Assembly: GCA_030268105.1 (NCBI GenBank)
Contig: BSDZ01000058.1
Location: 44,185-108,184, forward strand
From: Volvox africanus
Taxonomy: Eukaryota; Chlorophyta; Chlorophyceae; Chlamydomonadales; Volvocaceae
Length of the DNA: 64,000 bases
Direction of reading: 5' to 3'
Positions within the stretch are counted from its first letter, which is position 1. Every line of letters begins with the position of its first letter. Positions 37,028 through 48,700 of the stretch are shown in pieces. Below the pieces are notes generated by a model. That model was not told the DNA's origin. It searched no databases and saw only the letters and a program-made list of their open reading frames with translations. The translations under genes were made by a program, and so were the position numbers.

Positions 37028-40000
37028 TGCCTCTGTTCCTCCCCCTCCCCTTCGTCTTCCGCTGCAGTCGTCCCTTGCTGTTGATGTTGTTCCTTGCGCT
37101 GCTGCGCGTCGTTGCCCCTTGCTCCAGAAGCCGTGGCTGCACGGGGGGCAGCGCTCTTCACCGTGCACAGCCGCTGCACGCGCCCGGCATCTAAGCATCG
37201 GACAAGACAATACACCAATAGATCATGTACCCACTGACATAAGGTCGGGTGTCTTGGGCAGAGCCCATCGACTGTGCATGGGCTTTGGCAACTTATTACG
37301 GCTTAACATGGGCAAGAGCCATCAAGGCACGGCACCACAGAGGGGACTGTCATTGACTGAACTGGATTTCGAAAACAGGATGTGCGAAAGTAAATGAGGC
37401 ATGCAAACGCAATTAAAAAAACGTCGATACGGGGCGCCGGCCGTAATGACACCATCCGCAAGCTGGCCTACATCCTAGCGCTACGGCAAACACAAACTCC
37501 TAGCTCCGTCTTCTAGAAGGCCGATATCATGTATAAGGCACAAGGTATATAATATAAGGTAGTGTACAACCAAGATGTAACCATAAGTTCATTTGGAGTT
37601 AGGTCTAAAAAAATTATTAAATTATCGTTCTTGGTAATATTATAATTCTGAACTGATTCGTCTTGATTAACTAAAAAATTGTCGGTATCTGTTGCAATCC
37701 TTCAAATTTAATCGCCGTCGTATTTAATCCAGGAGGTTATTTAACTTCTTTTCTCCAGTCCTTTCAGCAAAACGTAACCATAATTCAAGATGATTATTTC
37801 CCCCTTTTCTTCAACTATTAAAAATTTCCAGTAAAACCTGCCTATCTAAAATATCACGACACAAAGAATATGACTAAAAGGACGGGGAAAAGCGGCAACG
37901 TGGCGACGAAGCAGTTGTTGCGCAAAGTAAATTTATAGAAACATTAAATTAATATCCTTGGGGAGTTCCATAATACCACCAAACCCCAAACACCCACCCG
38001 GCTCTTCCACGGCAGCAGTTCGCCGCCTTGGCCCTCCGTGAGTAACGTTGACGTAGCCCTCAACATCCTCCTCCTCAACGTCCTCCACCACCTCGTCCGC
38101 CTCCGCCGCCATTGCCACCAGACGCACCAGGTGGCGACCCCATGTCATGCCGCTACCGTTCAACATCGCCGCCGCTCCGTGCCTTACCGCATCGGACGCC
38201 GCGGCAACGTGGCCTGCCGCCAGCATCCCCGCCACTGCAACGAATATCATGGGCCCAGGGGTTCCGTCGTAGGGGTCGCTGGTGAAGCGACGGCCGTTGA
38301 AAGGGTCCGCGAAGGGGGCAGCGGCCGTTGTCCCTGATGCCCAGACCAGGCCGGCATTGTGACCCGGGTCACTGCCGCCGCTCGGGTCTGGCGCAACATT
38401 GATTCTGGACTTGAGCAGCACAGACGATTCCAATGTCCATTCACGATAGGTTCGACCCGCCACCTGGTCGCATGGGAAGAACATCCGGGTTCTTGAACAC
38501 CGCTTACAGCTCCCCTTGTTGCAGTACGCACCGGCTGACCGGCACCAGTATGCCTAAGAACTTAGTTCTCTCGGCCCCTAACCCCCCGGGTTCCGCTACG
38601 TCGTGTCATCACCATTCAAAGGAACAAACCTTACGACGCTCCTGCGGCTATTGACTCCAGCCGCATGTTTCATTTATTTCCTACAAACAAGTTCATCCCT
38701 TTCTTTCCCTGTTTCCATGATGCCTCCCCAGCCATTTGCTTTTTTATCTATTTAGTCTATCTAATCTATCAAGTCTAGTCTATCTGGTCTAGTCTAGTCT
38801 ATCTATTCTCGACCCAGATGGGGCAAATCATCGCCACGGACTCCACTAATCTCCCACCAATCTCCTGATCCAGGCAAATCCGGTCCAATTTACATCTATT
38901 CGGTGGACCCCAACAGTAGCCGTGAAGCCATTATTACCGTCATGCAACGGAGAGGGTGGCATGAAGTGGTCCATGGGGGCTCCGATGCTTGGAAGCGGCA
39001 CAAGCGACGGCGCGGGCTGGCCGCAGGTAGGGGTAGTGGCGCGCAGTTGGGCCCCTTCCGAGTGCAACTGCTGCTGCGCATCCTCGGGAGTGAAGTCGCT
39101 CAGGAAGTGAAGGTCGGTGGGCAGCTCCTCGGCGAAATGCATCTCGCTGTCTTCCATCTCGCGCATCTCGTTCAACGGATCCAGTGTATGCGCCGCCGCG
39201 GTCCCGCCAGCGGTGTTTGCGGTGGCGAGAGCGCCAGTCCCAGTGGGGCTCCGCGCCAGCAAGGAGGCTGCGCCGGCCGTGCTACTCGGCCCGGAGCGGC
39301 GACCGCCATCGGCTGTGGTGGCTGCTGCCGCGGTGGCTGCTGCCGCCGCCGCCACCGCCGCCGTCGGAGCTGCAGCAGCCAGACCGCCTGTAGTAGGCGT
39401 GCAGGGCATTACGTGATCTACACCGAACATGCGGGAACAGGTGTGATAAGAATTACGGCGACACACACAGAGGACTTTTCGATAGCAATAGCTTTACTTT
39501 GGATAATAAACCAGTCAGTCCTGAGGCGCAGTATGGCAGGTATTAAGACGGTAAGGGAGGGTACGGGAGGGGGAATGTACGTCAAGTACTGCGACATCCA
39601 CGGCCCCTCGGCCCCACGGCATCCACGGCCCCAACTAACAGCACTCTTGGCCAATGCCTGACCGACAACCGATAACCGACAATCGACTTACCGAACGACA
39701 GGAAAAAAGCGCTATCCTCGTCGTCATCGTCATTCAGCAGGACCCGTAAATCGGGGGCTTCAAAAACCTCATCGTCGTTGCTAATCATGCACGGGACGGG
39801 TAGGAAAGAGAAAGAAGAGAACGAAAACGATATGGGGTAACCCTAAACCCATAACGGGAGGTTACCGCATGATAGTAGCAGGTCGTGAAGAAGGCAGGGT
39901 GTACATATAATTCGGCGTGCGTGGGTGCATTCGGTTTAAAGTTTTCGTTTGGGTGGACGCATATATGTGTGCGTGGTGGGTACCTGTGTGAACCACCTGC

Positions 40001-42872
40001 TACTACTCGCTGAATCGCAAGAGACTAAGTGGAACGCATCTAGCATCGCGTGAGAGACAGGGGAAAGGACAAGTGAGTGATCCCCACGCTGTTACACGCT
40101 TATGTAGTATCCTGGGGTATCTACGGGCAGTGTCAAAGGATCCTGGACCTTAGATGGTCATCCTTCCGATCGGGCCTTTGTTGGCCGACACAACAGAGAT
40201 ACAACAGCTTATCGCAAATGCTTACATCCATTTCCTTCATTGTATTCCTTATTTACCCCATTATGGATGACACGCGTATCATATAATTCATGCTGTTAAC
40301 TTCATTTTATAATCAGAATTCCTGCGTGCTAAAGCCCCAACCGGCCCGACTCTTGATGGGCCTTATCTTGCGCTGCCGTCGTACATGCATGGCAGCCGAG
40401 GGTTCCACTGTTCCACTAAAAAGCGCCGCCCTCTTATCCATCCCGACTTACAGGTCACGAGGGACTTGGTTTGATGGCCCAGCTGCACCTCTGACCCGAC
40501 CCCCCTTGGCGCCTCCTCCCCGCTGAGCGCCTTCTGAAGGGGGCGTGGGCATGATGGACATCACAACGTTAAATTGGTGGGGTTGCAGCTTGATATGATG
40601 GGCAGTTCAGTTCAGTCGTGGATCTTAGCCGCTTGCTTAAGAAGATTTGTCATGTCGGGCGTGCTTCCATGTCCGCCCTCAAATATCTCCCTTGTCCGTA
40701 TTCCTGATATGTGGGTCAGTCGGTGTTGTGAATCAGTCGGTGTTGTGTGCCATAGGCCTTACCATAGGCCTCATTGATCTACATCGTCTATTTGCAGCGG
40801 CTTTCCCTGTCCTTCCACCTTGCCCCTAGTCCCCGGTAGCGGCGACTCAAATCCTCTCAGCGTCTGAGTGAGGCACGCGTGTCCGAGTAGCGAGTAGCGA
40901 GTTTCATCTTAATAGCTACACACGCACCTGCACCGCTGCCGTCCTTTTTAAAGCTCGGCGGTGCCAGGGTAGACAACATCAACAAATTCTCTTCCTCATC
41001 ATCCTCCCGCAGACCCCTTATGTGCCCGCCACTGCGACCATCGTGTCGCCGCCCCACCGCGCGGGCGATGTCCCCTTCGGTTTCCTCAAAATGCTCATGT
41101 GGGTCAGCCCGCCCTTCCTGACGCTCCAGCGGCTCAAGCAGCTCCAAATCGTCCAGATCTTCGATCTGACCCAGAACGTGAGATGACATCATCATCATAT
41201 CTGGGGCCGTATCTTCCACCAAAGTAATGGCTTCCACCCTGCGGAACCAATGAACACACTGCCGGTGCTGGTGCGGTTGTGGTAAGAGCCATATACAGCC
41301 ATGCCAGGCGGCCCAAATGCCAGCGTGTCAAGGATGACAAATTACAATTCATACACATCGTCCTCCATCTGCCCACTATCTGATTCCACGTCTACTTGCA
41401 ACCTCACGGCCACTGCCCAAGCCGGCCAGAGGCGCCGAACTGTTATTTTTCGGCTAGGGGTCCCACAATCAATTCCAGTCCAGGGTGTTGAGGCCGACCC
41501 AGATGGAGGTATGGGCGTCCGTGTGCTGAGGGTTTAAGCCAGCCTGACGGATCGCCTGCTGTAAAGGTGAGCGGCACGTACCTGGCCTTGTCTCGGCCCC
41601 GGTGCAGGACCGTTTTGACGACCGCGGCTGCGGATCGCTCGGGCGCCTTGGCTGCGGTCACCTTCCGGAGCATATCCTGCAGATCCTCTTTTAAAAAGAG
41701 ATACCGAGTGGTACGGCAGCTATAAGACTCCTAGCGGAAAAAAGCTGGGGCAATATACGCACGGCAGGCAGGCAACTCTTCCTGCCTTTGTAAATGGAAG
41801 GTGGCAGTTGCCTCGCCTATCCGTCTTTTTAAACAAATCGCCACAGGTCCCCCTTGAAGACTTAGCTCAAGGTTGTCACGACGTACTACGCTCCCCCTGA
41901 GCGGGTCGCATGCTGCAGGTCGGCAGGACGGCGGTAATACGGAATGACAAGGTATCTCTTACCGATCTGGGCCAGTCCCGTAGCATCCCCACATCTTTTA
42001 CATGTACGACCTTCCCTTAACCTACCCAACAGGTACAGCTGTTGTCGGTTGAACACGATAACCACGCCTCCTGCATCATGGCAAGCCCGCAAAAACTTAG
42101 AAAGGCATTAGCATTTTCAACGTCGTTCAGCATGATTGCCCATGTAGCATGAGCACAGATCAAAATTGTGTTGTAGAACCTGCGGGTCCGTTATGGGTTT
42201 CCAACAGCAAAGCCAAGTGGCATAATTATGAGCTGTCTTCATCATAGACAAATCTTGCCCTTTGCGATAAACCAAGCATGGCCTCACCAATCAAAATGCC
42301 CTGGAGCCGCAGGGAGTGAGGTACATCTGGTTGCATGATGTGCTTGCTGCGGGCAGCAAACAACGAACCGGCAGCAAACGTTCAGCAAGAAACGCTAGTA
42401 AGTCCTAACCCATCGCGAAGCGTAGTCCCGCCTACTCGCTCTATACTGCGTATAGGAGAACCAAAGACCCAGTTGTGCTGACCCACGGGTCAGTGCTCCT
42501 TGTGTACCATCGTCCATGTCTCACCATATCGATTCGCACATTCTTAATTATGAAGGCATCCTAAGTCAATAAGGAATAGCTCATGTATACTGGGGCAACT
42601 CACCAAACATCAGAGACACTTATGCCAAGGATTTTAAGTTTGCTGAGCTTCTTGCCATGAGCCATCGTCCTGCATGTGCCCGGGTCCCAGTTCCATATGC
42701 AAGCCTAAATAACTTCTATGGCTTTTTGAGCAAAGCCGCGGAGCGCGGCGGCGTCTCTGTGAGCGATTGGCGCAGTTTATCTTGCGCAAACGGTAAATAC
42801 TCTGTCAGGCACTTCTTACCAAATAGCACCCAGAGGAGACTTCCTGCCAAGGAGGTCGTGCGAGTAGAACAT
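36862..42872 (-). pseudogene. Truncated RAD21 copy 5
   Basis: Same coding structure as copy 2 at an offset of 27,832 from the intact gene, with the fusion stop at 36862. Its upstream region differs. Directly beyond the TATA-like stretch (near 43098) 348 bp are missing, and only one of the two 40-bp repeats is present. If expressed, its regulation may differ from copies 1-4. Confidence 0.85.
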
Positions 42873-43597
42873 GTTTGTCTAAGTCGGTGTCACTCTCCTG
42901 GGCAAAAACTCTTAACTGTTTGTCGTCCCGAGGTTCACAAAGCTAATGCCAGTCAGGTCAGCCAGTTTCTTCTTCGCCAAGCCGTGCTAACCCCTAAGCC
43001 CTCAATAATAGTTGCAAGGCAGAGCGGCTGCCAAAGGATGACGGTATGCGGACAGCTTCGCAAGGAGTCACATACAATCACACTTAGGAAATATATACCA
43101 GAATAGGCCCATGGTTCACAGCAGGGGCTCACAGCAGAGTGACCCCTGGTTCACAGGAACCCTAGCTAAGGCGCTTTTTTTGGACCCTCGCTTCGACATA
43201 AACCACAATTGATAGTCACACCTTGAACTGTTGTTTTCAAAAGCGTCTCACAGGGTGTCGTGAGTCGAGCCTTCGCGTTGGCTTGTTGCCAGGACTTGCT
43301 GTGCTGCACCATTCCTTATCACACAAAATCGTGGACGAGCAAACTCGAACGATTTCATAGCATGGTGACCAGTTGATCTGCAAGCACTGGCAGGTCACTG
43401 CTGCTTGACAACCTGAACTGTAAGGACTACATTACCAGACACGCCAAGCCACTATACGTCGTAAATGTAATTCTGTGCTTGAAAAAAGGTGGTAAATGAA
43501 ATTGGTTTTGTGACCCACCTGGCCGCGGAGGAGGCTGACCCGGAAGGGCAGCAGATGGGAGTACTGACGAAATGGGTCGTATAGGTGACACCTGCTT
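37028..43597. repeat. Tandem unit 5 (shorter by 388 bp)
   Basis: Collinear with the other units but lacks 348 bp (equivalent of 15267-15614, with a shared TAC at the breakpoint) and one 40-bp repeat. At its right end the sulfatase-derived sequence continues into flanking DNA at the TGC of 43598 instead of returning to RAD21. It therefore shows the uninterrupted flank from which the unit junction was made. Confidence 0.95.
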
Positions 43598-43830
43598 TGC
43601 AGCAACATCGGAATATAACGGGATAAGGAACCGATGTCTGCATGAGTTAGAGAGAGGATCATGACCGCCCTCTCGTTTGCGCTGACTTTTGAGTGTCAAG
43701 CCGCATTATCATATCATACTGAAAAACGTTACGGAATATTGCAGCTGCCATCACTTTGTCGCACATTGGTCTGGGTATACAATCCCCAACCGCCTCAATC
43801 AATCTCCAACACATCCAGCCACCCACCTGG
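43439..43830 (-). pseudogene. Arylsulfatase pseudogene fragment (flank copy a)
   Basis: Related to 2740-3715. The active-site exon (acceptor at 43592-43593, exon from 43591 downward) reads GVTYTTHFVSTPICCPS and is then frameshifted by a missing base inside the CCPSR codons. About 107 bp containing the real exon's donor side is deleted, and exon 1 with the DDLD motif is missing (jump near 43645). The part above 43650 matches DNA upstream of the sulfatase. It is not able to code for an enzyme. Confidence 0.85.
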
Positions 43831-44133
43831 GGGTACGACGGTACGATATACAATAGCGTTTGCCAAAAAGATGGAAAATGCCTAAACCAAGACGAGCAAA
43901 TAATAATGTCATAAACCTGTTTAGAAAGAAAGTATGCATCATGCGAAGCTGGTGATAAAGCGTATAGCCTGAGACTTTTATGTCCATCACGCAACCCTAT
44001 AAATGCTGAATACCTTATTGCTCATTACGATATGATACATCAACTTCTGCTATTCTGATAGGAGGCATACAGCTTTTATATCTTTCCCATTCCAGACGCA
44101 GCTTGCTAACAGCACGGCGGATTAAGGCGTTTG

Positions 44134-44177
44134 GCGCCTAAGCGCCCTGGCTTCGGTATAATTACAAGTAATCGAAT
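44134..44177 (+). promoter_or_regulatory. 44-bp promoter-like block before X1 (copy a)
   Basis: GCGCCTAAGCGCCCTGGCTT followed by CGGTATAATTACAAG and the start codon. It matches 44800-44843 before X2 at 37 of 44 positions, with the same spacing to the ATG. A TATAAT-like core lies within it. The second flank copy is at 53049-53092. Confidence 0.45.
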
Positions 44178-44672
44178 ATGAGTACCCCGGAAAGCTCTGA
44201 TGAATCACCGAGGATGCCTCGCAATGTGTCCGCTCCGAATGCTACGGCAACTGACACCATCGCCAAGGAAATGCCGCGGAGTAGCTCAATCAGACATTAG
44301 AAGCAGTCATGCAAGGAGAGCGTGACAACCTGAAGCGTTCAGGCAACATCAACAACTGCATGCAAAGGTAGGGTCCCTGTAATCGATAACCATTAAATTA
44401 TGTGTAAGATTTTAAGTATTTGATAACAACTTTATCCTTATCACAGCCTACTTGTCCCGGATGAACCATCTAGGTGGGGCTCAATATGCTATGCGTCCGA
44501 GTCCGCTGTGCCTCGTGGGGTAAGGAAATTCCCATCCGCACCAGTGACAATAAAATAGCAATAATAAAAAAATATTATTATATTGATAAATTTCGGCCAA
44601 CTCTCAACTGCGCCTTGATCGTCGTTTCAGTTATTGTTTACACTTTCCAGTCAGAACCCAGCAAATCCCTGA
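44178..44672 (+). CDS. Unknown small gene X1 (flank copy a), possible frameshift
   Basis: I do not recognise it. Proposed exons are 44178-44367, 44447-44519 and 44631-44672, with donors GTAGGG and GTAAGG and acceptors TATCACAG and CGTTTCAG. The frame starting MSTPESSDESPRMPRNV meets TAG at 44298. The neighbouring frame then continues NQTLEAVMQGERDNLKRSG up to the donor at 44368 and joins in phase to SLLVPDEPSRWGSICYASES and LLFTLSSQNPANP plus stop. One indel near 44280-44290 would make a continuous reading frame. The gene is therefore either recently broken, split by an intron I missed, or my exon 1 is wrong. Its identical second copy is at 53093-53587. Confidence 0.35.
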
Positions 44673-44799
44673 AACTCCTTCCTGCAAGACCTTAAACTCT
44701 TGATGTCCAATTAACAGCAAGTTGTTTCACTTTGGATCACTTCCTGACAATGACACATCCTGTTAGAAGCCACTTGTTGTTTTCAAGTCTGGGTTATTT

Positions 44800-44843
44800 G
44801 CGCCTAAGTGCCCTAGCTTCAGTATACTTGCAACTAATCGTAT
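44800..44843 (+). promoter_or_regulatory. 44-bp promoter-like block before X2 (copy a)
   Basis: Paralogue of the block before X1, with 7 differences in 44 positions and ending directly at the ATG at 44844. The core reads AGTATACTTG. The second flank copy is at 53715-53758. Confidence 0.45.
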
Positions 44844-45044
44844 ATGAATATAGCCGACACCGCCTCCATCGACGCAGAACCGCCACGTTCGCCACCACAG
44901 CCATCGTCGCCACCACCGCTGTAAGTATTCTGGGGTATTTACGGGTTGTGTTCATTATTGGACGTTATACTGACATTTTCGCTTTGGCCTTCGTAGGCGG
45001 AATCAACAGAGGTTCACCATTAGAATCGAAACGGGTAAGACCTT
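44844..45044 (+). pseudogene. Gene X2, 5' end only (flank copy a)
   Basis: Exon 1 (44844-44920) codes MNIADTASIDAEPPRSPP and further proline-rich sequence. The intron 44921-44996 has GTAAGT and CGTAG ends, and exon 2 (44997-45034) is followed by GTAAGA. The gene is cut at 45044 by the second-level duplication junction. The fuller copy is at 53759. Confidence 0.5.
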
Positions 45045-45053
45045 TGATATAAG
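45045..45053. other. Nine filler bases at the second-level junction
   Basis: TGATATAAG lies between flank DNA that matches up to 45044 (equivalent to 53959) and array DNA that matches from 45054 (equivalent to 15259 and 36133). GATATAAG also occurs in the unit itself (AAGATATAAGG near 15484), so the filler may be templated. Confidence 0.7.
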
Positions 45054-45782
45054 ATATATACTTTTGTGAGATCACAAAGCTTAGGAGGGCTCATGGTACA
45101 CAAAGTACAACATCACCAGGGACATTCAGTGGGGAAACATATCTTTCCGAGCTGTAATTCGCGCCAATATGCTTGTACGGCAGCTCCAACGCTATGACAA
45201 GGTATCATACCTCCACGCACTCCACGACGTTCCGGTAAAATCTGCCCAGCCATCCAACATTCCATCACAGGCTTTCAAGATATAAGGTATTACATTTGGC
45301 CAGAATGTCTCTAGGTTGCTTAATCTTGGTTTCCAGCACCGCGCCCATCATTATTCTTACTGCAAATTCTGCCCCGGCACAGCTACCTAAGTCCCTGACT
45401 GAAAAGTACCAGAATAGGCCCATGGTTCACAGCAGGGGCTCACAGCAGAGTGACCCCTGGTTCACAGGAACCCTAGCTAAGGCGCTTTTTTTGGACCCTC
45501 GCTTCGACATAAACCACAATTGATAGTCACATGGACCCTCGCTTCGACATAAACCACAATTGATAGTCACACCTTGAACTGTTGTTTTCAAAAGCGTCTC
45601 ACAGGGTGTCGTGAGTCGAGCCTTCGCGTTGGCTTGTTGCCAGGACTTGCTGTGCTGCACCATTCCTTATCACACAAAATCGTGGACGAGCAAACTCGAA
45701 CGATTTCATAGCATGGTGACCAGTTGATCTGCAAGCACTGGCAGGTCACTGCTGCTTGACAACCTGAACTGTAAGGACTACA

Positions 45783-48700
45783 TTACCAGACACGCCAAGC
45801 CACTATACGTCGTAAATGTAATTCTGTGCTTGAAAAAAGGTGGTAAATGAAATTGGTTTTGTGACCCACCTGGCCGCGGAGGAGGCTGACCCGGAAGGGC
45901 AGCAGATGGGAGTACTGACGAAATGGGTCGTATAGGTGACACCTGCTTTGCCTCTGTTCCTCCCCCTCCCCTTCGTCTTCCGCTGCAGTCGTCCCTTGCT
46001 GTTGATGTTGTTCCTTGCGCTGCTGCGCGTCGTTGCCCCTTGCTCCAGAAGCCGTGGCTGCACGGGGGGCAGCGCTCTTCACCGTGCACAGCCGCTGCAC
46101 GCGCCCGGCATCTAAGCATCGGACAAGACAATACACCAATAGATCATGTACCCACTGACATAAGGTCGGGTGTCTTGGGCAGAGCCCATCGACTGTGCAT
46201 GGGCTTTGGCAACTTATTACGGCTTAACATGGGCAAGAGCCATCAAGGCACGGCACCACAGAGGGGACTGTCATTGACTGAACTGGATTTCGAAAACAGG
46301 ATGTGCGAAAGTAAATGAGGCATGCAAACGCAATTAAAAAAACGTCGATACGGGGCGCCGGCCGTAATGACACCATCCGCAAGCTGGCCTACATCCTAGC
46401 GCTACGGCAAACACAAACTCCTAGCTCCGTCTTCTAGAAGGCCGATATCATGTATAAGGCACAAGGTATATAATATAAGGTAGTGTACAACCAAGATGTA
46501 ACCATAAGTTCATTTGGAGTTAGGTCTAAAAAAATTATTAAATTATCGTTCTTGGTAATATTATAATTCTGAACTGATTCGTCTTGATTAACTAAAAAAT
46601 TGTCGGTATCTGTTGCAATCCTTCAAATTTAATCGCCGTCGTATTTAATCCAGGAGGTTATTTAACTTCTTTTCTCCAGTCCTTTCAGCAAAACGTAACC
46701 ATAATTCAAGATGATTATTTCCCCCTTTTCTTCAACTATTAAAAATTTCCAGTAAAACCTGCCTATCTAAAATATCACGACACAAAGAATATGACTAAAA
46801 GGACGGGGAAAAGCGGCAACGTGGCGACGAAGCAGTTGTTGCGCAAAGTAAATTTATAGAAACATTAAATTAATATCCTTGGGGAGTTCCATAATACCAC
46901 CAAACCCCAAACACCCACCCGGCTCTTCCACGGCAGCAGTTCGCCGCCTTGGCCCTCCGTGAGTAACGTTGACGTAGCCCTCAACATCCTCCTCCTCAAC
47001 GTCCTCCACCACCTCGTCCGCCTCCGCCGCCATTGCCACCAGACGCACCAGGTGGCGACCCCATGTCATGCCGCTACCGTTCAACATCGCCGCCGCTCCG
47101 TGCCTTACCGCATCGGACGCCGCGGCAACGTGGCCTGCCGCCAGCATCCCCGCCACTGCAACGAATATCATGGGCCCAGGGGTTCCGTCGTAGGGGTCGC
47201 TGGTGAAGCGACGGCCGTTGAAAGGGTCCGCGAAGGGGGCAGCGGCCGTTGTCCCTGATGCCCAGACCAGGCCGGCATTGTGACCCGGGTCACTGCCGCC
47301 GCTCGGGTCTGGCGCAACATTGATTCTGGACTTGAGCAGCACAGACGATTCCAATGTCCATTCACGATAGGTTCGACCCGCCACCTGGTCGCATGGGAAG
47401 AACATCCGGGTTCTTGAACACCGCTTACAGCTCCCCTTGTTGCAGTACGCACCGGCTGACCGGCACCAGTATGCCTAAGAACTTAGTTCTCTCGGCCCCT
47501 AACCCCCCGGGTTCCGCTACGTCGTGTCATCACCATTCAAAGGAACAAACCTTACGACGCTCCTGCGGCTATTGACTCCAGCCGCATGTTTCATTTATTT
47601 CCTACAAACAAGTTCATCCCTTTCTTTCCCTGTTTCCATGATGCCTCCCCAGCCATTTGCTTTTTTATCTATTTAGTCTATCTAATCTATCAAGTCTAGT
47701 CTATCTGGTCTAGTCTAGTCTATCTATTCTCGACCCAGATGGGGCAAATCATCGCCACGGACTCCACTAATCTCCCACCAATCTCCTGATCCAGGCAAAT
47801 CCGGTCCAATTTACATCTATTCGGTGGACCCCAACAGTAGCCGTGAAGCCATTATTACCGTCATGCAACGGAGAGGGTGGCATGAAGTGGTCCATGGGGG
47901 CTCCGATGCTTGGAAGCGGCACAAGCGACGGCGCGGGCTGGCCGCAGGTAGGGGTAGTGGCGCGCAGTTGGGCCCCTTCCGAGTGCAACTGCTGCTGCGC
48001 ATCCTCGGGAGTGAAGTCGCTCAGGAAGTGAAGGTCGGTGGGCAGCTCCTCGGCGAAATGCATCTCGCTGTCTTCCATCTCGCGCATCTCGTTCAACGGA
48101 TCCAGTGTATGCGCCGCCGCGGTCCCGCCAGCGGTGTTTGCGGTGGCGAGAGCGCCAGTCCCAGTGGGGCTCCGCGCCAGCAAGGAGGCTGCGCCGGCCG
48201 TGCTACTCGGCCCGGAGCGGCGACCGCCATCGGCTGTGGTGGCTGCTGCCGCGGTGGCTGCTGCCGCCGCCGCCACCGCCGCCGTCGGAGCTGCAGCAGC
48301 CAGACCGCCTGTAGTAGGCGTGCAGGGCATTACGTGATCTACACCGAACATGCGGGAACAGGTGTGATAAGAATTACGGCGACACACACAGAGGACTTTT
48401 CGATAGCAATAGCTTTACTTTGGATAATAAACCAGTCAGTCCTGAGGCGCAGTATGGCAGGTATTAAGACGGTAAGGGAGGGTACGGGAGGGGGAATGTA
48501 CGTCAAGTACTGCGACATCCACGGCCCCTCGGCCCCACGGCATCCACGGCCCCAACTAACAGCACTCTTGGCCAATGCCTGACCGACAACCGATAACCGA
48601 CAATCGACTTACCGAACGACAGGAAAAAAGCGCTATCCTCGTCGTCATCGTCATTCAGCAGGACCCGTAAATCGGGGGCTTCAAAAACCTCATCGTCGTT

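Larger units (their letters stand above)
36133..45053. repeat. Second-level composite duplication, copy a (8,921 bp)
   Basis: This segment runs from the RAD21 upstream region of unit 4 through unit 5 and the right flank to 45044, plus nine filler bases. It is repeated at 45054-53959. The second copy is 6 bp shorter over the shared part because of the CATCAT deletion in RAD21 exon 7. Confidence 0.9.
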
